Shown here in pieces: positions 7,234-16,910 of a DNA stretch of 64,000 nucleotides; the stretch's first letter is position 1, and each line of letters starts with the position of its first letter. The position numbers were made by a program, and so were the translations under genes. The notes under the pieces are model-generated. The model made no database searches and had not been told where the DNA came from. It saw only the letters and a list, made by a program, of their open reading frames with translations. Where the stretch lies: contig JAGXFN010000002.1 of NCBI GenBank assembly GCA_024637195.1, forward strand, positions 1-64,000. Direction: 5' to 3'. The stretch is from Arcobacter sp. GTDB lineage: Bacteria; Campylobacterota; Campylobacteria; Campylobacterales; Sulfurimonadaceae.

Positions 7234-8994
7234 ATGATAAGTTTTCACCTCCTGTTCAGACTGGTGCTCAAGCACAAGCAGAAACTTCTAAAAGCAAATC
7301 TTATTGCTCTGGCAGCGACGCTGATCAGCATTCCCATCCCGCTACTGATCCCGCTTCTGATCGACGAGGTGATACTCAAAGAGCCGGGCGTGCTGATAAA
7401 AAGCATTGCCTTCTTGTTTGACGAGTTCTCGCCTCTGGGATACATCGTGATGACGCTGCTGATCACGATCATCCTGCGCTTTGGGTTTTTCGTGGCCTCT
7501 GTTTTTGCCCATTACGCTTTTACCGAGATCGCGCAGGAGACGACCTTTATCCTGCGTAAAAAACTTCTGCTTCACCTCAAACGCGTTGCCATGCATGAGT
7601 ATGAGACCCTGGGTTCGGGTACCGTCTCTTCAAAACTGGTCAGCGACATGCAGACGGTGGAGAGTTTTATCGGTTCTGCACTGAGCCGCTCTATCGTTTC
7701 GGTACTGACGCTTTTGGGTGTGGCGCTTATCCTTCTTCTGATCGAGTGGAAGCTCGGTCTGCTGATACTTATCCTGCATCCTGCGGTGGTGGTTGCGACG
7801 CAGCTGATCTCGCGCCGCGTCGCCCGCTATAAAAAAGAGGAGAACCGGGCCATAGCGAAGTTTCAAAATGCCCTGATCGAGACTCTGGACCTCTTCGGGC
7901 AGATCCGCGCTTCCTCCAAAGAGAAGGAATTTATCGACAAGAGTATAGAAGATGCCCATGCCCTGCGCAACGAAACGGCACGCTTTGGCAAGAAGAGTTT
8001 TTTAGCAGAGAAGTTCTCCTTTACCCTCTTTCTCTCGGTCTTTGAGCTTTTCCGTGCGCTGGGGCTGATCCTGGTCCTCTCTTCTGATCTTAGCATCGGC
8101 CTGATGTTCGCCGTCTTCGGCTATCTTTGGTTTATGATGACGCCCGTGCAGGACCTTCTTTCGATGCAGTACGCCTATTCTAATGCCAAAGCCGCGCTCG
8201 AACGTCTAAACGCGCTCTTTGAGCTTGAGCAGGAGCCTCTTTATCATCCCAGCGCCGATCCTTTTGGCAGCAAAAGCGCGTCGATAGGCGTGGAGGGATT
8301 GAACTTTTCTTATACGAACGGACGAAGCGTCTTGAAAAACATCAACCTGCACATAGATGCGGGTGCAAAGGTAGCGCTGATAGGACCGAGCGGGAGCGGA
8401 AAAACGACGCTGGCGAAGGTTCTCTGCGGTTTTTATCCGCCCAAAGAGGGAGAGCTTTTTTTCAATGGAGTCTCTTTGTCGGACATAGGTCTGGAGGTGC
8501 TGCGCAAAAATCTTTTTGTGGTCTTGCAGCAACCCATACTCTTCAACGACACCCTGCGCTTTAACCTGACGATGGGGGATGCCTACAGCGAAGAGAAGAT
8601 CCTTCAAGCACTCAATATCGCACAGCTGCACCATTTTCTAGAAGAGATACCCCAAGGACTTGATACCGTAGTCGGAAAGGGAGGCGTGCGGCTTTCGGGC
8701 GGGCAAAAACAGCGCCTGAGCATCGCGCGGATGATCCTCTCTGATCCAAGTGTGGTTGTCTTTGATGAATCTACTTCGGCCCTTGACGTGCACACGGAAA
8801 GCGAGCTTTTTGAAGCACTTCGCGACTTTTTGCACAAGCGTACCGTCATCACGATCGCGCACCGCCTCAGCACGGTACAAAACTCGGACTACATCTATGT
8901 GATGAGAGAGGGCGAGATCGTCGAAGAGGGTGAACCCGGCGTGCTGATGAAAGAAGAGGGGCACTACAACCGTTTCGTTCAGGCACAGCATTAA
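7234..8994 (+). CDS. ABC exporter, fused permease and ATPase (MsbA type)
   Basis: 586 aa half-transporter that should dimerise in the inner membrane. About 320 residues of six membrane helices come first. The nucleotide-binding domain follows with Walker A GPSGSGKTT (about 384-392), signature LSGGQKQRLSIARM (about 487-500), Walker B VVVFDEST (about 507) and the AHRLST switch histidine. The overall form matches lipid A, lipid or peptide exporters; the substrate cannot be told from sequence. It is transcribed divergently from dnaG, with 116 bases between their starts. No partner gene lies next to it. A 178-base gap precedes purT. Confidence 0.85.
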   Translation: MISFHLLFRLVLKHKQKLLKANLIALAATLISIPIPLLIPLLIDEVILKEPGVLIKSIAFLFDEFSPLGYIVMTLLITIILRFGFFVASVFAHYAFTEIAQETTFILRKKLLLHLKRVAMHEYETLGSGTVSSKLVSDMQTVESFIGSALSRSIVSVLTLLGVALILLLIEWKLGLLILILHPAVVVATQLISRRVARYKKEENRAIAKFQNALIETLDLFGQIRASSKEKEFIDKSIEDAHALRNETARFGKKSFLAEKFSFTLFLSVFELFRALGLILVLSSDLSIGLMFAVFGYLWFMMTPVQDLLSMQYAYSNAKAALERLNALFELEQEPLYHPSADPFGSKSASIGVEGLNFSYTNGRSVLKNINLHIDAGAKVALIGPSGSGKTTLAKVLCGFYPPKEGELFFNGVSLSDIGLEVLRKNLFVVLQQPILFNDTLRFNLTMGDAYSEEKILQALNIAQLHHFLEEIPQGLDTVVGKGGVRLSGGQKQRLSIARMILSDPSVVVFDESTSALDVHTESELFEALRDFLHKRTVITIAHRLSTVQNSDYIYVMREGEIVEEGEPGVLMKEEGHYNRFVQAQH

Positions 8995-9172
8995 AGGGCA
9001 GTCTTTGGCGGTACGTACAATAAAAAACGGCTTTTAAGACATCAAGACATTCACGCGATACTTCTCCCTGTCTGCCTCCTGTTTCCTCTGTTTTTTCCTT
9101 TAAATCTGTCAATTTTCAGAGCAGATACGCTAAAATGCCATCCAACTAAGCAGATACCATCAAGGAAGACAG

Positions 9173-10339
9173 ATGCAATTTACGGCTCCATTAAAAAGCA
9201 ACAGTAAAAAGATTATGTTACTGGGTTCAGGCGAACTGGGTAAAGAGGTAGCGATCGAAGCACAGCGCCTGGGGATAGAGGTCATAGCCGTGGACCGATA
9301 CGCCGCCGCTCCGGCGCACCTTGTGGCGAACAGAGCCTATGTGGTCAATATGCAAGACGAAGAGGCCGTGCTGGAGATCATCCGCCGTGAGAAGCCGGAC
9401 TATATCCTTCCCGAGATCGAAGCAATCAGCATCAATGCCCTTTTCAGAGCCGAAAAAGAGGGATTTAATGTCATCCCCAATGCGGACGCGGTGAACAAGA
9501 CTATGAACCGCAAGAACATCCGCCAGTTTGCCGCCGAGGAGCTGGGACTTAAGACAGGACCTTACCGTTTCGTCAAGACACGCGAAGAGATGGAGATCGC
9601 CGCGGCCGCGATGGGTTATCCGTGTGTGGTCAAGCCGGTTATGAGCTCTTCAGGGCACGGACAGAGCGTGATGCGCTCGCAGGATGATCTGGATACGTCG
9701 TGGGAGATGGCCAAAGAAGCGCGCGGCGATGCGAGCGAGCTGATCGTCGAGGCCTTTGTGGATTTCGATTATGAGATCACGATGCTCACCGCGCGCAATG
9801 GCAAAGAGACGGTCTTTTGCGAGCCCATAGGCCATCAGCAGCAAGATGGAGACTACATCTTCTCCTGGCAGCCGATGCAGATGAGCCCGCTTGCCAAAGA
9901 GCGCGCTCAGGAGATGGCGAAGAAGATCACAGACGGGCTTGGCGGCCGGGGTCTTTTCGGCGTGGAGCTCTTTGTCAAAGGCGATGAGGTCTATTTCTCG
10001 GAAGTAAGCCCGCGTCCTCACGACACAGGTATGGTGACGCTGATCACCCAGTCTCAAAGCGAGTTTGCCCTTCATCTGCGCGCCGTACTGGGACTGCCGC
10101 TTGGCTTTACCTTCTACGGAGACGGGGCTTCTGCGGCCTTCAAGTCGCTCAAAGACTCCTGTTCTCCTGTCGTGGATGTAGACGATTCGCTTTTTAGTGA
10201 CAACTCTTTTGTGCGCGTGTTCGGAAAACCCGAATCACACAAGGGGCGCCGCATGGCTGTTGCCCTTGTCTTCGACCAGGTGGACAAGGCGCTTGCGCAG
10301 GCGAAGCTCCTGATCAGCAAGATCAAAGACGTCGGATGA
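9173..10339 (+). CDS. purT: Formate-dependent GAR transformylase PurT
   Basis: 388 aa. An ATP-grasp enzyme that makes formyl-GAR from formate, ATP and GAR in purine synthesis, independent of formyl-folate. It opens with a Rossmann-like preATP-grasp fold ([19 protein letters not shown], 16-34). The family blocks [37 protein letters not shown] and [14 protein letters not shown] are all present, and length matches the family (about 390). AAGGA lies seven bases before the ATG. Its last four bases overlap the start of the following dehydrogenase, so the two are translationally coupled. Confidence 0.95.
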   Translation: MQFTAPLKSNSKKIMLLGSGELGKEVAIEAQRLGIEVIAVDRYAAAPAHLVANRAYVVNMQDEEAVLEIIRREKPDYILPEIEAISINALFRAEKEGFNVIPNADAVNKTMNRKNIRQFAAEELGLKTGPYRFVKTREEMEIAAAAMGYPCVVKPVMSSSGHGQSVMRSQDDLDTSWEMAKEARGDASELIVEAFVDFDYEITMLTARNGKETVFCEPIGHQQQDGDYIFSWQPMQMSPLAKERAQEMAKKITDGLGGRGLFGVELFVKGDEVYFSEVSPRPHDTGMVTLITQSQSEFALHLRAVLGLPLGFTFYGDGASAAFKSLKDSCSPVVDVDDSLFSDNSFVRVFGKPESHKGRRMAVALVFDQVDKALAQAKLLISKIKDVG

Positions 10340-11262
10340 AGATCGTACTCTTAGACACCCTGACCTTTGGGCAGAGCGACCTGAGCGGATTTGATCAGTT
10401 CGGTGTGGTGAAACGTTACGAGACGACTACAGCGGAGCAGACACTCGAGCGGATCAAAGAGGCCGATGTTATTGTGACTAACAAGGTTGTTATAACAGCG
10501 AAGATGATGCAGGAGTGTCCCAGCTTGAAGCTGATCTGTGTGGCAGCGACGGGGATGAACAATGTCGATCTGAAGGCAGCAGAAAAGAGCGCTATAGCAG
10601 TGAAAAACGTCGCCGGTTATTCCACCGACTCGGTCATACAACACACCTTCACGATGCTTTTTTACCTGATGGGCCATTCTCGCTATTATGATGAGTATGT
10701 CAAAAGCGCAGAGTGGCAGCGTTCGTCCATCTTTACCCATGTCGAACGTCCATTTTTTGAGCTAAAGGGCAAAAAGTGGGGGATCATCGGTATGGGCGAG
10801 ATCGGAAGAGGAGTAGCGAAGATCGCTTCAGCTTTCGGTGCAGAGGTGAGTTACTACTCCACCTCAGGGAAAAACACCAACACCGAGTACGTGCAGCGGA
10901 GTCTGAGCCATATTCTTGAGCAGAGTGATGTGATCTCCATCCATGCACCCCTGAATGATGCGACGCGCGACCTTATCGCGCACTCAGAACTGCTGATGAT
11001 GAAAGACGGAGCAATCCTGCTCAACCTCGGCCGCGGCGGGATAGTGAACGAAAAAGCGCTCTCTTATATCCTCGATGCCAAGCCGATCTATGTGGGTCTG
11101 GACGTGCTGGAAAAAGAGCCGATGAGCGACCCGCATCCTTTGATGGATATCAAAGAAAAAGAGCGCCTCTACATCACGCCTCATATCGCCTGGACCTCTG
11201 TTGAAGCCAGGCAGAGGCTCATCTCCTCGGTCATAGAAACCATTAAAAGCATCAATGGATAG
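10336..11262 (+). CDS. D-2-hydroxyacid dehydrogenase (NAD-dependent)
   Basis: 308 aa. Family members interconvert a 2-keto acid and a D-2-hydroxyacid, for example hydroxypyruvate and glycerate. An N-terminal substrate domain is followed by the NAD-binding motif [10 protein letters not shown] (about 152-161), the substrate arginine in [10 protein letters not shown], a glutamate in VLEKEPM and the catalytic histidine in HIAW (about 282). Substrate cannot be fixed. It starts inside the purT stop (ATGA) and overlaps the next gene by eight bases, so purT, this gene and the YqaA-like gene form one unit. Confidence 0.85.
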   Translation: MKIVLLDTLTFGQSDLSGFDQFGVVKRYETTTAEQTLERIKEADVIVTNKVVITAKMMQECPSLKLICVAATGMNNVDLKAAEKSAIAVKNVAGYSTDSVIQHTFTMLFYLMGHSRYYDEYVKSAEWQRSSIFTHVERPFFELKGKKWGIIGMGEIGRGVAKIASAFGAEVSYYSTSGKNTNTEYVQRSLSHILEQSDVISIHAPLNDATRDLIAHSELLMMKDGAILLNLGRGGIVNEKALSYILDAKPIYVGLDVLEKEPMSDPHPLMDIKEKERLYITPHIAWTSVEARQRLISSVIETIKSING

Positions 11263-11671
11263 TCTCGCTCCACTGGGACTCTTTCTTTCGGCTTTTTTTG
11301 CAGCGACCATCCTTCCCTTCTCTTCCGAAGCAGCGTTGATAACAGCGTTTGAACTGGGAATGGACGCGGATAAAGTACTTGTGTATGCCTCCTTGGGAAA
11401 CTGCCTTGCGGTGAGTCTGAACTTCTTTTTGGGAAGGCTCCTTTACAGCGCGATGAAAAAAAAGATAAAAGCCTACAAAAATGGAAGACGTGCCCTTCTG
11501 CTTGCGCATAAGTACGGCTACTATTCCATGGCTTTCTCTGTTTTGCCCATCATCGGCGATCCTTTAACGATAGCCGCGGGGCTGATCCGTTTGAACTTTT
11601 TCTGGTTTGCGCTCATCACCTTCTCTCTTCGCATCTTCAGATACTGGCTCATTCTCTACTGGTTACAATAA
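11255..11671 (+). CDS. YqaA-like membrane protein (VTT/DedA-related)
   Basis: 138 aa integral membrane protein with three to four hydrophobic helices. It begins [26 protein letters not shown] and contains the family hallmark GNCLAVSLNFFLGR and later VLPIIGDPLTIAAGLIR. These correspond to the E(A/V), G...G and GDP motifs of small YqaA/DedA-like proteins, proposed to act in membrane lipid homeostasis. It overlaps the preceding dehydrogenase gene by eight bases. Substrate and role unknown. Confidence 0.75.
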   Translation: MDSLAPLGLFLSAFFAATILPFSSEAALITAFELGMDADKVLVYASLGNCLAVSLNFFLGRLLYSAMKKKIKAYKNGRRALLLAHKYGYYSMAFSVLPIIGDPLTIAAGLIRLNFFWFALITFSLRIFRYWLILYWLQ

Positions 11672-11752
11672 GAGATATTTTAAGCCAAGCGCGGCGGTCT
11701 AGAACTTAATCTGCATACAGATGCAATAGTGTAAGATGTTGAAATATATGAA

Positions 11753-13381
11753 ATGAAAGAAGTCCAGATGGTAGATGTATTGGTTATCGGTTCAGGCGGT
11801 GCAGGGCTTGTCGCGGCGATAGCGGCAAAAGAGTCTGGCGCAAGCGTCATCCTAGCGGGTAAATCTTTTCCCACCCGCTCACAGACCTCTATGGCCCAGG
11901 GCGGAATCAACGCGGCAATGGCCAATGTTGAAGCGGACAGCGTTGAAGCACATATCGCAGACACAATGAAGTCAGCCCAGGGTTTAGGCACAGAAGCCTC
12001 GGTGCGCAAGATGTGTGAAGAGGCGACAGAGGCTATCTTGTGGCTTGAGCGTATCGGAGTGCCCTTTTCACGCACGAAAGCCGGCAAGATCTCACAGCGG
12101 CGTCTGGGCGGAGCATCGGGGACGCGTGCTTGTTATGCTCAAGACTACACGGGCCTGAAGATACTCCATACCCTCTACGATCAGGTCCTTAAAATGGGCA
12201 TCGAGACTGTAAACGAACACTTCTTGCTCAACTACATCATCGACGGCGAGAAGGATGCGCGCTATAGCAGCGGGGCAACTTTTCTTAACATAAGAACGGG
12301 AGAGGTCGTCGAGATACGTGCTAAAAGCGTCATCATCGCTACAGGCGGCTACGGTTCACTGTTTCACGGCTTCACGACCAACTCGACGGCATCGACCGGG
12401 GATGGAGTGGCCGCGGCTTTGCGTGCGGGTGCGCGGCTTTGCGACATGGAGTTTATACAGTTTCATCCCACGGCCTTGAAGCGTTCGGCGCTTTTGATCT
12501 CCGAATCCGCACGGGGAGCAGGCGGCTACCTTTTAAATGCAAAAAAAGAGCGTTTTACGGACGAACTGGCTGCGCGTGACATCGTAGCGCGGGCGATTGC
12601 GGATGAGATACACAGCAGCGGTGAGGTCTATCTGGACATCCGCCATCTGGGCGAGGCCTTCATCGACCATGAGCTCCCGCAAGAGCGAAAGCTTGCTATA
12701 GCCTATGAGGAAGTGGATCCGGTGGTTGACCTGATCCCCATCAAGCCAGTCGCGCACTATACGATGGGCGGCGTGGATGTAGATGAGGAGTCGATGAGCT
12801 GCATTCAGGGACTTTTCGCAGTCGGCGAAGCGGCAAACCAGAAGGTCCACGGGGCAAATCGTCTTGGGGGAAATTCGCTTTTGGAGCTTATTGTCTTTGG
12901 GCGGCAGGCTGGCAAAAATGCTGCGGCGTATGCAAAGAGAAATGATATTTTTATTGCAGACAATGCGCAGATCAAACAAGATACGCACTATATTAAGACG
13001 CTCAGAGAAGCGGCCGTGCAGATAGACTTCTACGAAAAACGCGCTTCTTTGGGCAAGCGTTTCTATAGCAGCGCCGGAATAAAACGCAATGCCAAAGCGC
13101 TCGAAGAGCTTTTGCAAAGCGTGAAGGAAATGCAAAAAGAGCTTCCGCTTATGGGTGCAAAAGACAAGTCACTGCTTTACAACACAAACCTCACAGAGTT
13201 TCTTGAGTTTAGCAATGTACTTGAGTTGTCGCAGAGCATACTCTTAGGCGCTATCAGCAGAAAAGAGAGCCGCGGTGCGCACTACCGTGAGGATGCTCCT
13301 GCACGAGACGATGATGTTTATGGCGGACACTCCCTCTGCTGGAGAGAGAATGACAGGATCTTTCACGCGATAGAAAAATAA
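11753..13381 (+). CDS. Fumarate reductase/succinate dehydrogenase-type flavoprotein lacking the FAD-linking histidine
   Basis: 542 aa, no Tat signal, so cytoplasmic. FAD-binding GSGGAGLVAA (13-22) is present, as are the substrate and catalytic blocks MEFIQFHPT, SARGAGGYLLN, ELAARDIVARAI, HYTMGGVDVD and RLGGNSLLELIVFGR. The position that is His in covalently flavinylated FrdA/SdhA (RSHT..AQGG) is Gln44 here (RSQTSMAQGG), so FAD is probably bound non-covalently. In E. coli FrdA, loss of this His mainly harms succinate oxidation, so a fumarate-reducing or other 2-enoate/aspartate-like role should be considered. An alternative start is the ATG at 11768. It is followed by a 52-aa acidic protein and an SdhB-like subunit. 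No membrane anchor gene is nearby. Confidence 0.8.
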   Translation: MKEVQMVDVLVIGSGGAGLVAAIAAKESGASVILAGKSFPTRSQTSMAQGGINAAMANVEADSVEAHIADTMKSAQGLGTEASVRKMCEEATEAILWLERIGVPFSRTKAGKISQRRLGGASGTRACYAQDYTGLKILHTLYDQVLKMGIETVNEHFLLNYIIDGEKDARYSSGATFLNIRTGEVVEIRAKSVIIATGGYGSLFHGFTTNSTASTGDGVAAALRAGARLCDMEFIQFHPTALKRSALLISESARGAGGYLLNAKKERFTDELAARDIVARAIADEIHSSGEVYLDIRHLGEAFIDHELPQERKLAIAYEEVDPVVDLIPIKPVAHYTMGGVDVDEESMSCIQGLFAVGEAANQKVHGANRLGGNSLLELIVFGRQAGKNAAAYAKRNDIFIADNAQIKQDTHYIKTLREAAVQIDFYEKRASLGKRFYSSAGIKRNAKALEELLQSVKEMQKELPLMGAKDKSLLYNTNLTEFLEFSNVLELSQSILLGAISRKESRGAHYREDAPARDDDVYGGHSLCWRENDRIFHAIEK

Positions 13382-13426
13382 ACAGACTGCCTGCAAAACT
13401 GCAAGCTGTCTAATAAAAGGCATAAG

Positions 13427-13585
13427 ATGAACACAGAACGAAAAACACAGATAGTAGCAGAAGAGATCGAAGAGGATGAGAACGATTTTTACGCGAATGA
13501 GGAGAGTTGGGGAGAAGGATGCTGTGAAGATATCCTTGATGACGAAGATGAAGACGAGCCCATCGAGCGCGAATATTGCGACTAA
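13427..13585 (+). CDS. 52-aa acidic, cysteine-containing protein between the flavoprotein and Fe-S genes
   Basis: Found by direct translation; nothing recognised. It starts MNTERKTQIVAEEIEE and ends EREYCD. Roughly 40 percent of residues are Asp or Glu. There are three cysteines (32, 33 and 51), one Trp, and no hydrophobic segment. The flavoprotein stop is 45 bases upstream and the sdhB-like start is 19 bases downstream, in the same direction, so co-transcription is likely. The ribosome binding site is weak (AAAAGG about 10 bases before the ATG). It could be an assembly or binding partner of the reductase, by position only. It might also be a non-coding stretch with a fortuitous open frame. 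Confidence 0.5.
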   Translation: MNTERKTQIVAEEIEEDENDFYANEESWGEGCCEDILDDEDEDEPIEREYCD

Positions 13586-13604
13586 AACAGAAAATGGATA
13601 AGCA

Positions 13605-14336
13605 ATGAAGATTAAAATAAAACGATACAGCAGCGAACGCGAAGCGAACGGACAGACCGTAGCCTACGAGATTGCTCTGGAAAATATTTCTCTGCTTGAA
13701 GCGCTTAATCACATCAAGACTAAAGAAGACCCTTCTTTGAGCTTTACGGCGGGATGCCGTTCGGGCGTGTGTGGCAGCTGTGCGGTGCGGGTCAACGGAA
13801 AAGAGGAGCTGGCCTGCGCCTACAAGCTAAGCGATGGAGATCTCATCGAGCCACTAAACAATCTTCCTGTTCTTCGCGATCTTGTCGTTGATGTACAGAA
13901 GATGCTGGAGTTTAACGCTATTGCCAAAGCCTGGAGCAGTACGAACAGCGAAAACATGCCTCTCTTGCCCGAGCAGGCCGAGGTAAATGAGCTGCAAAGC
14001 GACTGTATCCTGTGCGGAGCTTGCTATTCAGCCTGCCCGGTCTATGCGGTCAACGAAGATTTCATCGGTCCTTTTGCGCTGACACGTGTGTGGCGATATG
14101 TCAGTGACAGTCGTGAACAGGACGTTCAGGAGAAGATCGAAACGATCCAGAGTAATGGGATATGGGACTGTACTCTGTGCAACGAGTGCGTGCCAGTCTG
14201 CCCGCAGGGGATTGCGCCGAAACAAGATATCGCAATGCTCAGAGGCAAGAGCGGGGTGATGGGGTTTATGGATCCGAACTTTGCTGCGGGAATGAATTTT
14301 GGTGGAGGTCCTGACTTTGGCCAGCCCTCGTTTTGA
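13605..14336 (+). CDS. Succinate dehydrogenase/fumarate reductase-type iron-sulfur subunit with two 4Fe-4S motifs
   Basis: 243 aa, electron-transfer subunit partnering the flavoprotein. The plant-type [2Fe-2S] ligands are Cys51, 56, 59 and 71. CILCGACYSACP supplies Cys134, 137, 140 and 144, and CTLCNECVPVCP supplies Cys189, 192, 195 and 199. Classical SdhB/FrdB has no cysteine at the position of Cys192 and therefore holds a [3Fe-4S] cluster there. With eight cysteines a second [4Fe-4S] is expected, as in archaeal and type-E-like enzymes. Those use a CCG-domain anchor (SdhE), not seen here. The C terminus is glycine-rich (MNFGGGPDFGQPSF). The convergent chemoreceptor gene ends 26 bases downstream. 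Confidence 0.85.
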   Translation: MKIKIKRYSSEREANGQTVAYEIALENISLLEALNHIKTKEDPSLSFTAGCRSGVCGSCAVRVNGKEELACAYKLSDGDLIEPLNNLPVLRDLVVDVQKMLEFNAIAKAWSSTNSENMPLLPEQAEVNELQSDCILCGACYSACPVYAVNEDFIGPFALTRVWRYVSDSREQDVQEKIETIQSNGIWDCTLCNECVPVCPQGIAPKQDIAMLRGKSGVMGFMDPNFAAGMNFGGGPDFGQPSF

Positions 14337-14362
14337 AGGCGGAAGGACTTAGTCTCTAGTTA

Positions 14363-16276
14363 CTACTTTTTGGCTTCTCTTAGCATGCTATCAAGCAGGA
14401 CAAAGAGCTCGCTACTTGCTTTTTCCATCTCTTCAAAACGTGCGATGATCTCTCCTCCGACTTCAACATGGCTGTCATCAATTCCATCACTGAGATAGGA
14501 AGCATTTTTATTTGCCGTGTCATGTACGATCTTGTGCGGTCGAGGAAGCTGTTTATACGCCGCAGTGTCTGCAAATCGCGTGGCGCCCTCATTATCGTAC
14601 CATTTGCCCAGGCGGCAACCGTGGTGGTCACTGATCTTGAGTTGCGGGGTCGCTGTGATGATCGTATTGTAAGCATTGGACTTGTAGATGATATGATCGA
14701 TCTTGGCAAGGACGACAAAGATACTGCTTTCCATATTGTAAGAATAGTCCACGATCTTGGTCGAACTATCGTTGAGCTCTATCATCGTGCTTTCAAAATT
14801 GGTGATCTTTTGGCTTGAACTCTCGACGACGTCGCTCATGTGCTCAGAGCTGGTCTGGATGTCATTCATCTCCTGTTGAAGCGATTTGATTGAGACAGAG
14901 ATCTCACTGGTCGCCTTATGGGTGCGTTCTGCCAGCTTTCGCACCTCGTCTGCAACTACAGCAAAGCCGCGTCCATGCTCACCGGCCCGGGCAGCTTCGA
15001 TTGCCGCGTTAAGTGCAAGCAGGTTGGTCTGATCGGCAATATCTGTGATGAGCTGGATGACAGAGGTGATATCGGAGACCTGTGTCGCAAGCGAAGCGAT
15101 CGCTTCATTATTGTTAGCAGTATGCTCCATGAGACGCTGAAGTTCAGAGACGATGCTCTCGATATCATGGCGGCTGTTGTTGCTCAGGTCTGCTGCTTTT
15201 TTGGTAGCGGTAGTGACGTCTTTAAGCCCTTGGATATCGGTTTGAAGATCGTCTTGGATGACGCCAAGGCTTTTCATGACACTTCCGCTTAGTGCACTCA
15301 AATCTGAATTGAGGGCATCACGGCGCTTTTTCGCTTCTTCATTTTTCATGATGTTCAAACTCGCACAGATATTTTCAATAGCAACGGTAAACTCTCCGTG
15401 CATCCCCTCTTTTGAGATGCATCTGTCAAAGTTCCCTTTTGTGGCATTGCTAAAGGAGACATTGATCTCTTTGATGAAAAAGTCGACTTGGTGCAGGAGT
15501 TTTTGCAGAGCAAGGTTCATCTGTCCAAGCTCGGTATCGTCTTTTTCATTGATCTGTGTCTTGGAAAAATCACCGTCTGCAGATTTTCGCATGATCTGCG
15601 TGAAAGCTGCCAGTGCATTTGTGATAGAGCTTCGTACGGATGAGGCAAAAACAAAGACAAAGGCGGTTATGACAAAACCGGTGACAAGAAAGAAGATCTT
15701 ATAAAAATTGAGTTCATTATTCATGCTTGCCGAAGCGTTGCTCAACTCTTCTTCTTTAAGCTGGATCACCTTTTTGAAAGCATCGCGCGATGTGTTTGCA
15801 TAAGGAGTAAGCGTCTGTTGGTACTTTTTGTAGTTTTCGATGATGTTGTTGTCGATCTGCTCTTTGGTGAGGCCGTCCATCATCTTGTATGAGTTTTCTA
15901 GAAAGATCAGAGTGCTGTCTTTTGCCTCTTGGATAAGGGCAAGCGAGGCTTCGTCATCAATAGTCGTTGTCAGTTTGTCAAAAGAGTTGCGTATGTTTTC
16001 CATGTGTTCTTTGAGTTTTTGCATATCTTTTTCATAGTTTCCGCCGAGCAGAATATCGCGTGTTGTACGGCTGATATAATTAAGGTCCTTTTCAATATGA
16101 AGCGTCTCCATCGCGCCCGCTGTTGAATGGTTTTGAAGACTGTTATATTGGTTCCCAATACTGCTTAAGGTGAAAAATGCGAATATCGACGCACCGATTA
16201 CCGATACAGTGACAATTGTCAGGAGATAGTTGATGCGCTGTTTGATACTGGCATTTTTTAATAATTGCTTGAACAT
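14363..16276 (-). CDS. Methyl-accepting chemotaxis protein with C-terminal CZB domain
   Basis: 637 aa membrane receptor. The first helix (about 16-36) and second helix (about 193-212) enclose a four-helix-bundle-type periplasmic domain. HAMP (about 213-265) and the signalling domain follow, with the conserved hairpin [20 protein letters not shown]. The C terminus is a chemoreceptor zinc-binding domain: a His in KIDHIIYKS, then [11 protein letters not shown], then PHKIVHD supply the Cys/His ligands. CZB domains have been linked to zinc and hypochlorite sensing. Ligand of the periplasmic part unknown. Transcribed divergently from yajQ; its 3' end meets sdhB. Confidence 0.9.
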   Translation of the reverse strand: MFKQLLKNASIKQRINYLLTIVTVSVIGASIFAFFTLSSIGNQYNSLQNHSTAGAMETLHIEKDLNYISRTTRDILLGGNYEKDMQKLKEHMENIRNSFDKLTTTIDDEASLALIQEAKDSTLIFLENSYKMMDGLTKEQIDNNIIENYKKYQQTLTPYANTSRDAFKKVIQLKEEELSNASASMNNELNFYKIFFLVTGFVITAFVFVFASSVRSSITNALAAFTQIMRKSADGDFSKTQINEKDDTELGQMNLALQKLLHQVDFFIKEINVSFSNATKGNFDRCISKEGMHGEFTVAIENICASLNIMKNEEAKKRRDALNSDLSALSGSVMKSLGVIQDDLQTDIQGLKDVTTATKKAADLSNNSRHDIESIVSELQRLMEHTANNNEAIASLATQVSDITSVIQLITDIADQTNLLALNAAIEAARAGEHGRGFAVVADEVRKLAERTHKATSEISVSIKSLQQEMNDIQTSSEHMSDVVESSSQKITNFESTMIELNDSSTKIVDYSYNMESSIFVVLAKIDHIIYKSNAYNTIITATPQLKISDHHGCRLGKWYDNEGATRFADTAAYKQLPRPHKIVHDTANKNASYLSDGIDDSHVEVGGEIIARFEEMEKASSELFVLLDSMLREAKK

Positions 16277-16401
16277 GAAGACTCCGCGTACTTTTTAGTA
16301 ATATATTAAGATTATAACACAGGAAAAAGAGATTGCAAATAAAATAAATATATTTTCATAAGTTTGAAACTGATATACTCATATAAAAATAGGTAATACT
16401 C

Positions 16402-16899
16402 ATGGCAAAAGAACACTCCTTCGACATCTCAGCAAAGATAAATATGCAAAACTTCAAAGATGCGATCATGCAAGCAGAAAAAGAAGTGGTAAGCAGATAT
16501 GATTTTAAGGGGCTTACCGCCGATATTGACTACAATGAAAAAGCAAAGACATTGACCTTGACCAGCTCAAGCGACAATAAGCTTGAAGCTCTTGAAGACA
16601 TCGTTATAGGAAGGCTTCTCAAGCGGGAGCTGAGCTCCAAGGTTTTGGAGAAGACAAGCGTCATCGATGCCAGCGGAGGCGACAGACGAAAGGTCTTTAA
16701 GATCGTTGACTATATCGAGTCAAAAGAGGCAAAAAAGATCATTTCCGAGATCAAAATACAAAAGATGAAGGTCACCGCGACACTTGAGGGCGACCACATC
16801 CGTGTCAAGGGGAAAAACCTGGACGACCTTCAAGAAGCGATGAAACTGATCCGGGCGATGGAGTGGGACGCGCCTTTGGTATTTGAAAATTTTCGCTAA
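16402..16899 (+). CDS. YajQ family nucleotide-binding protein
   Basis: 165 aa, the family's usual length. It opens AKEHSFDISAKINMQNFKDA and carries SRYDFKG, ALEDIVIGRLLKRE and RVKGKNLDDLQ, all classical YajQ segments. The fold is two ferredoxin-like halves. Some members bind cyclic di-GMP and act with transcription factors. The next gene, 11 bases downstream, encodes an HD-GYP phosphodiesterase, which fits a shared role in c-di-GMP signalling, but the pairing is only suggestive. Confidence 0.93.
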   Translation: MAKEHSFDISAKINMQNFKDAIMQAEKEVVSRYDFKGLTADIDYNEKAKTLTLTSSSDNKLEALEDIVIGRLLKRELSSKVLEKTSVIDASGGDRRKVFKIVDYIESKEAKKIISEIKIQKMKVTATLEGDHIRVKGKNLDDLQEAMKLIRAMEWDAPLVFENFR

Positions 16900-16910
16900 A
16901 AGAAGCCACG

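Noticed and set aside
12533-13135. 200-aa minus-strand frame
   Set aside because: Lies inside the SdhA-like gene, whose conserved motifs run across it.
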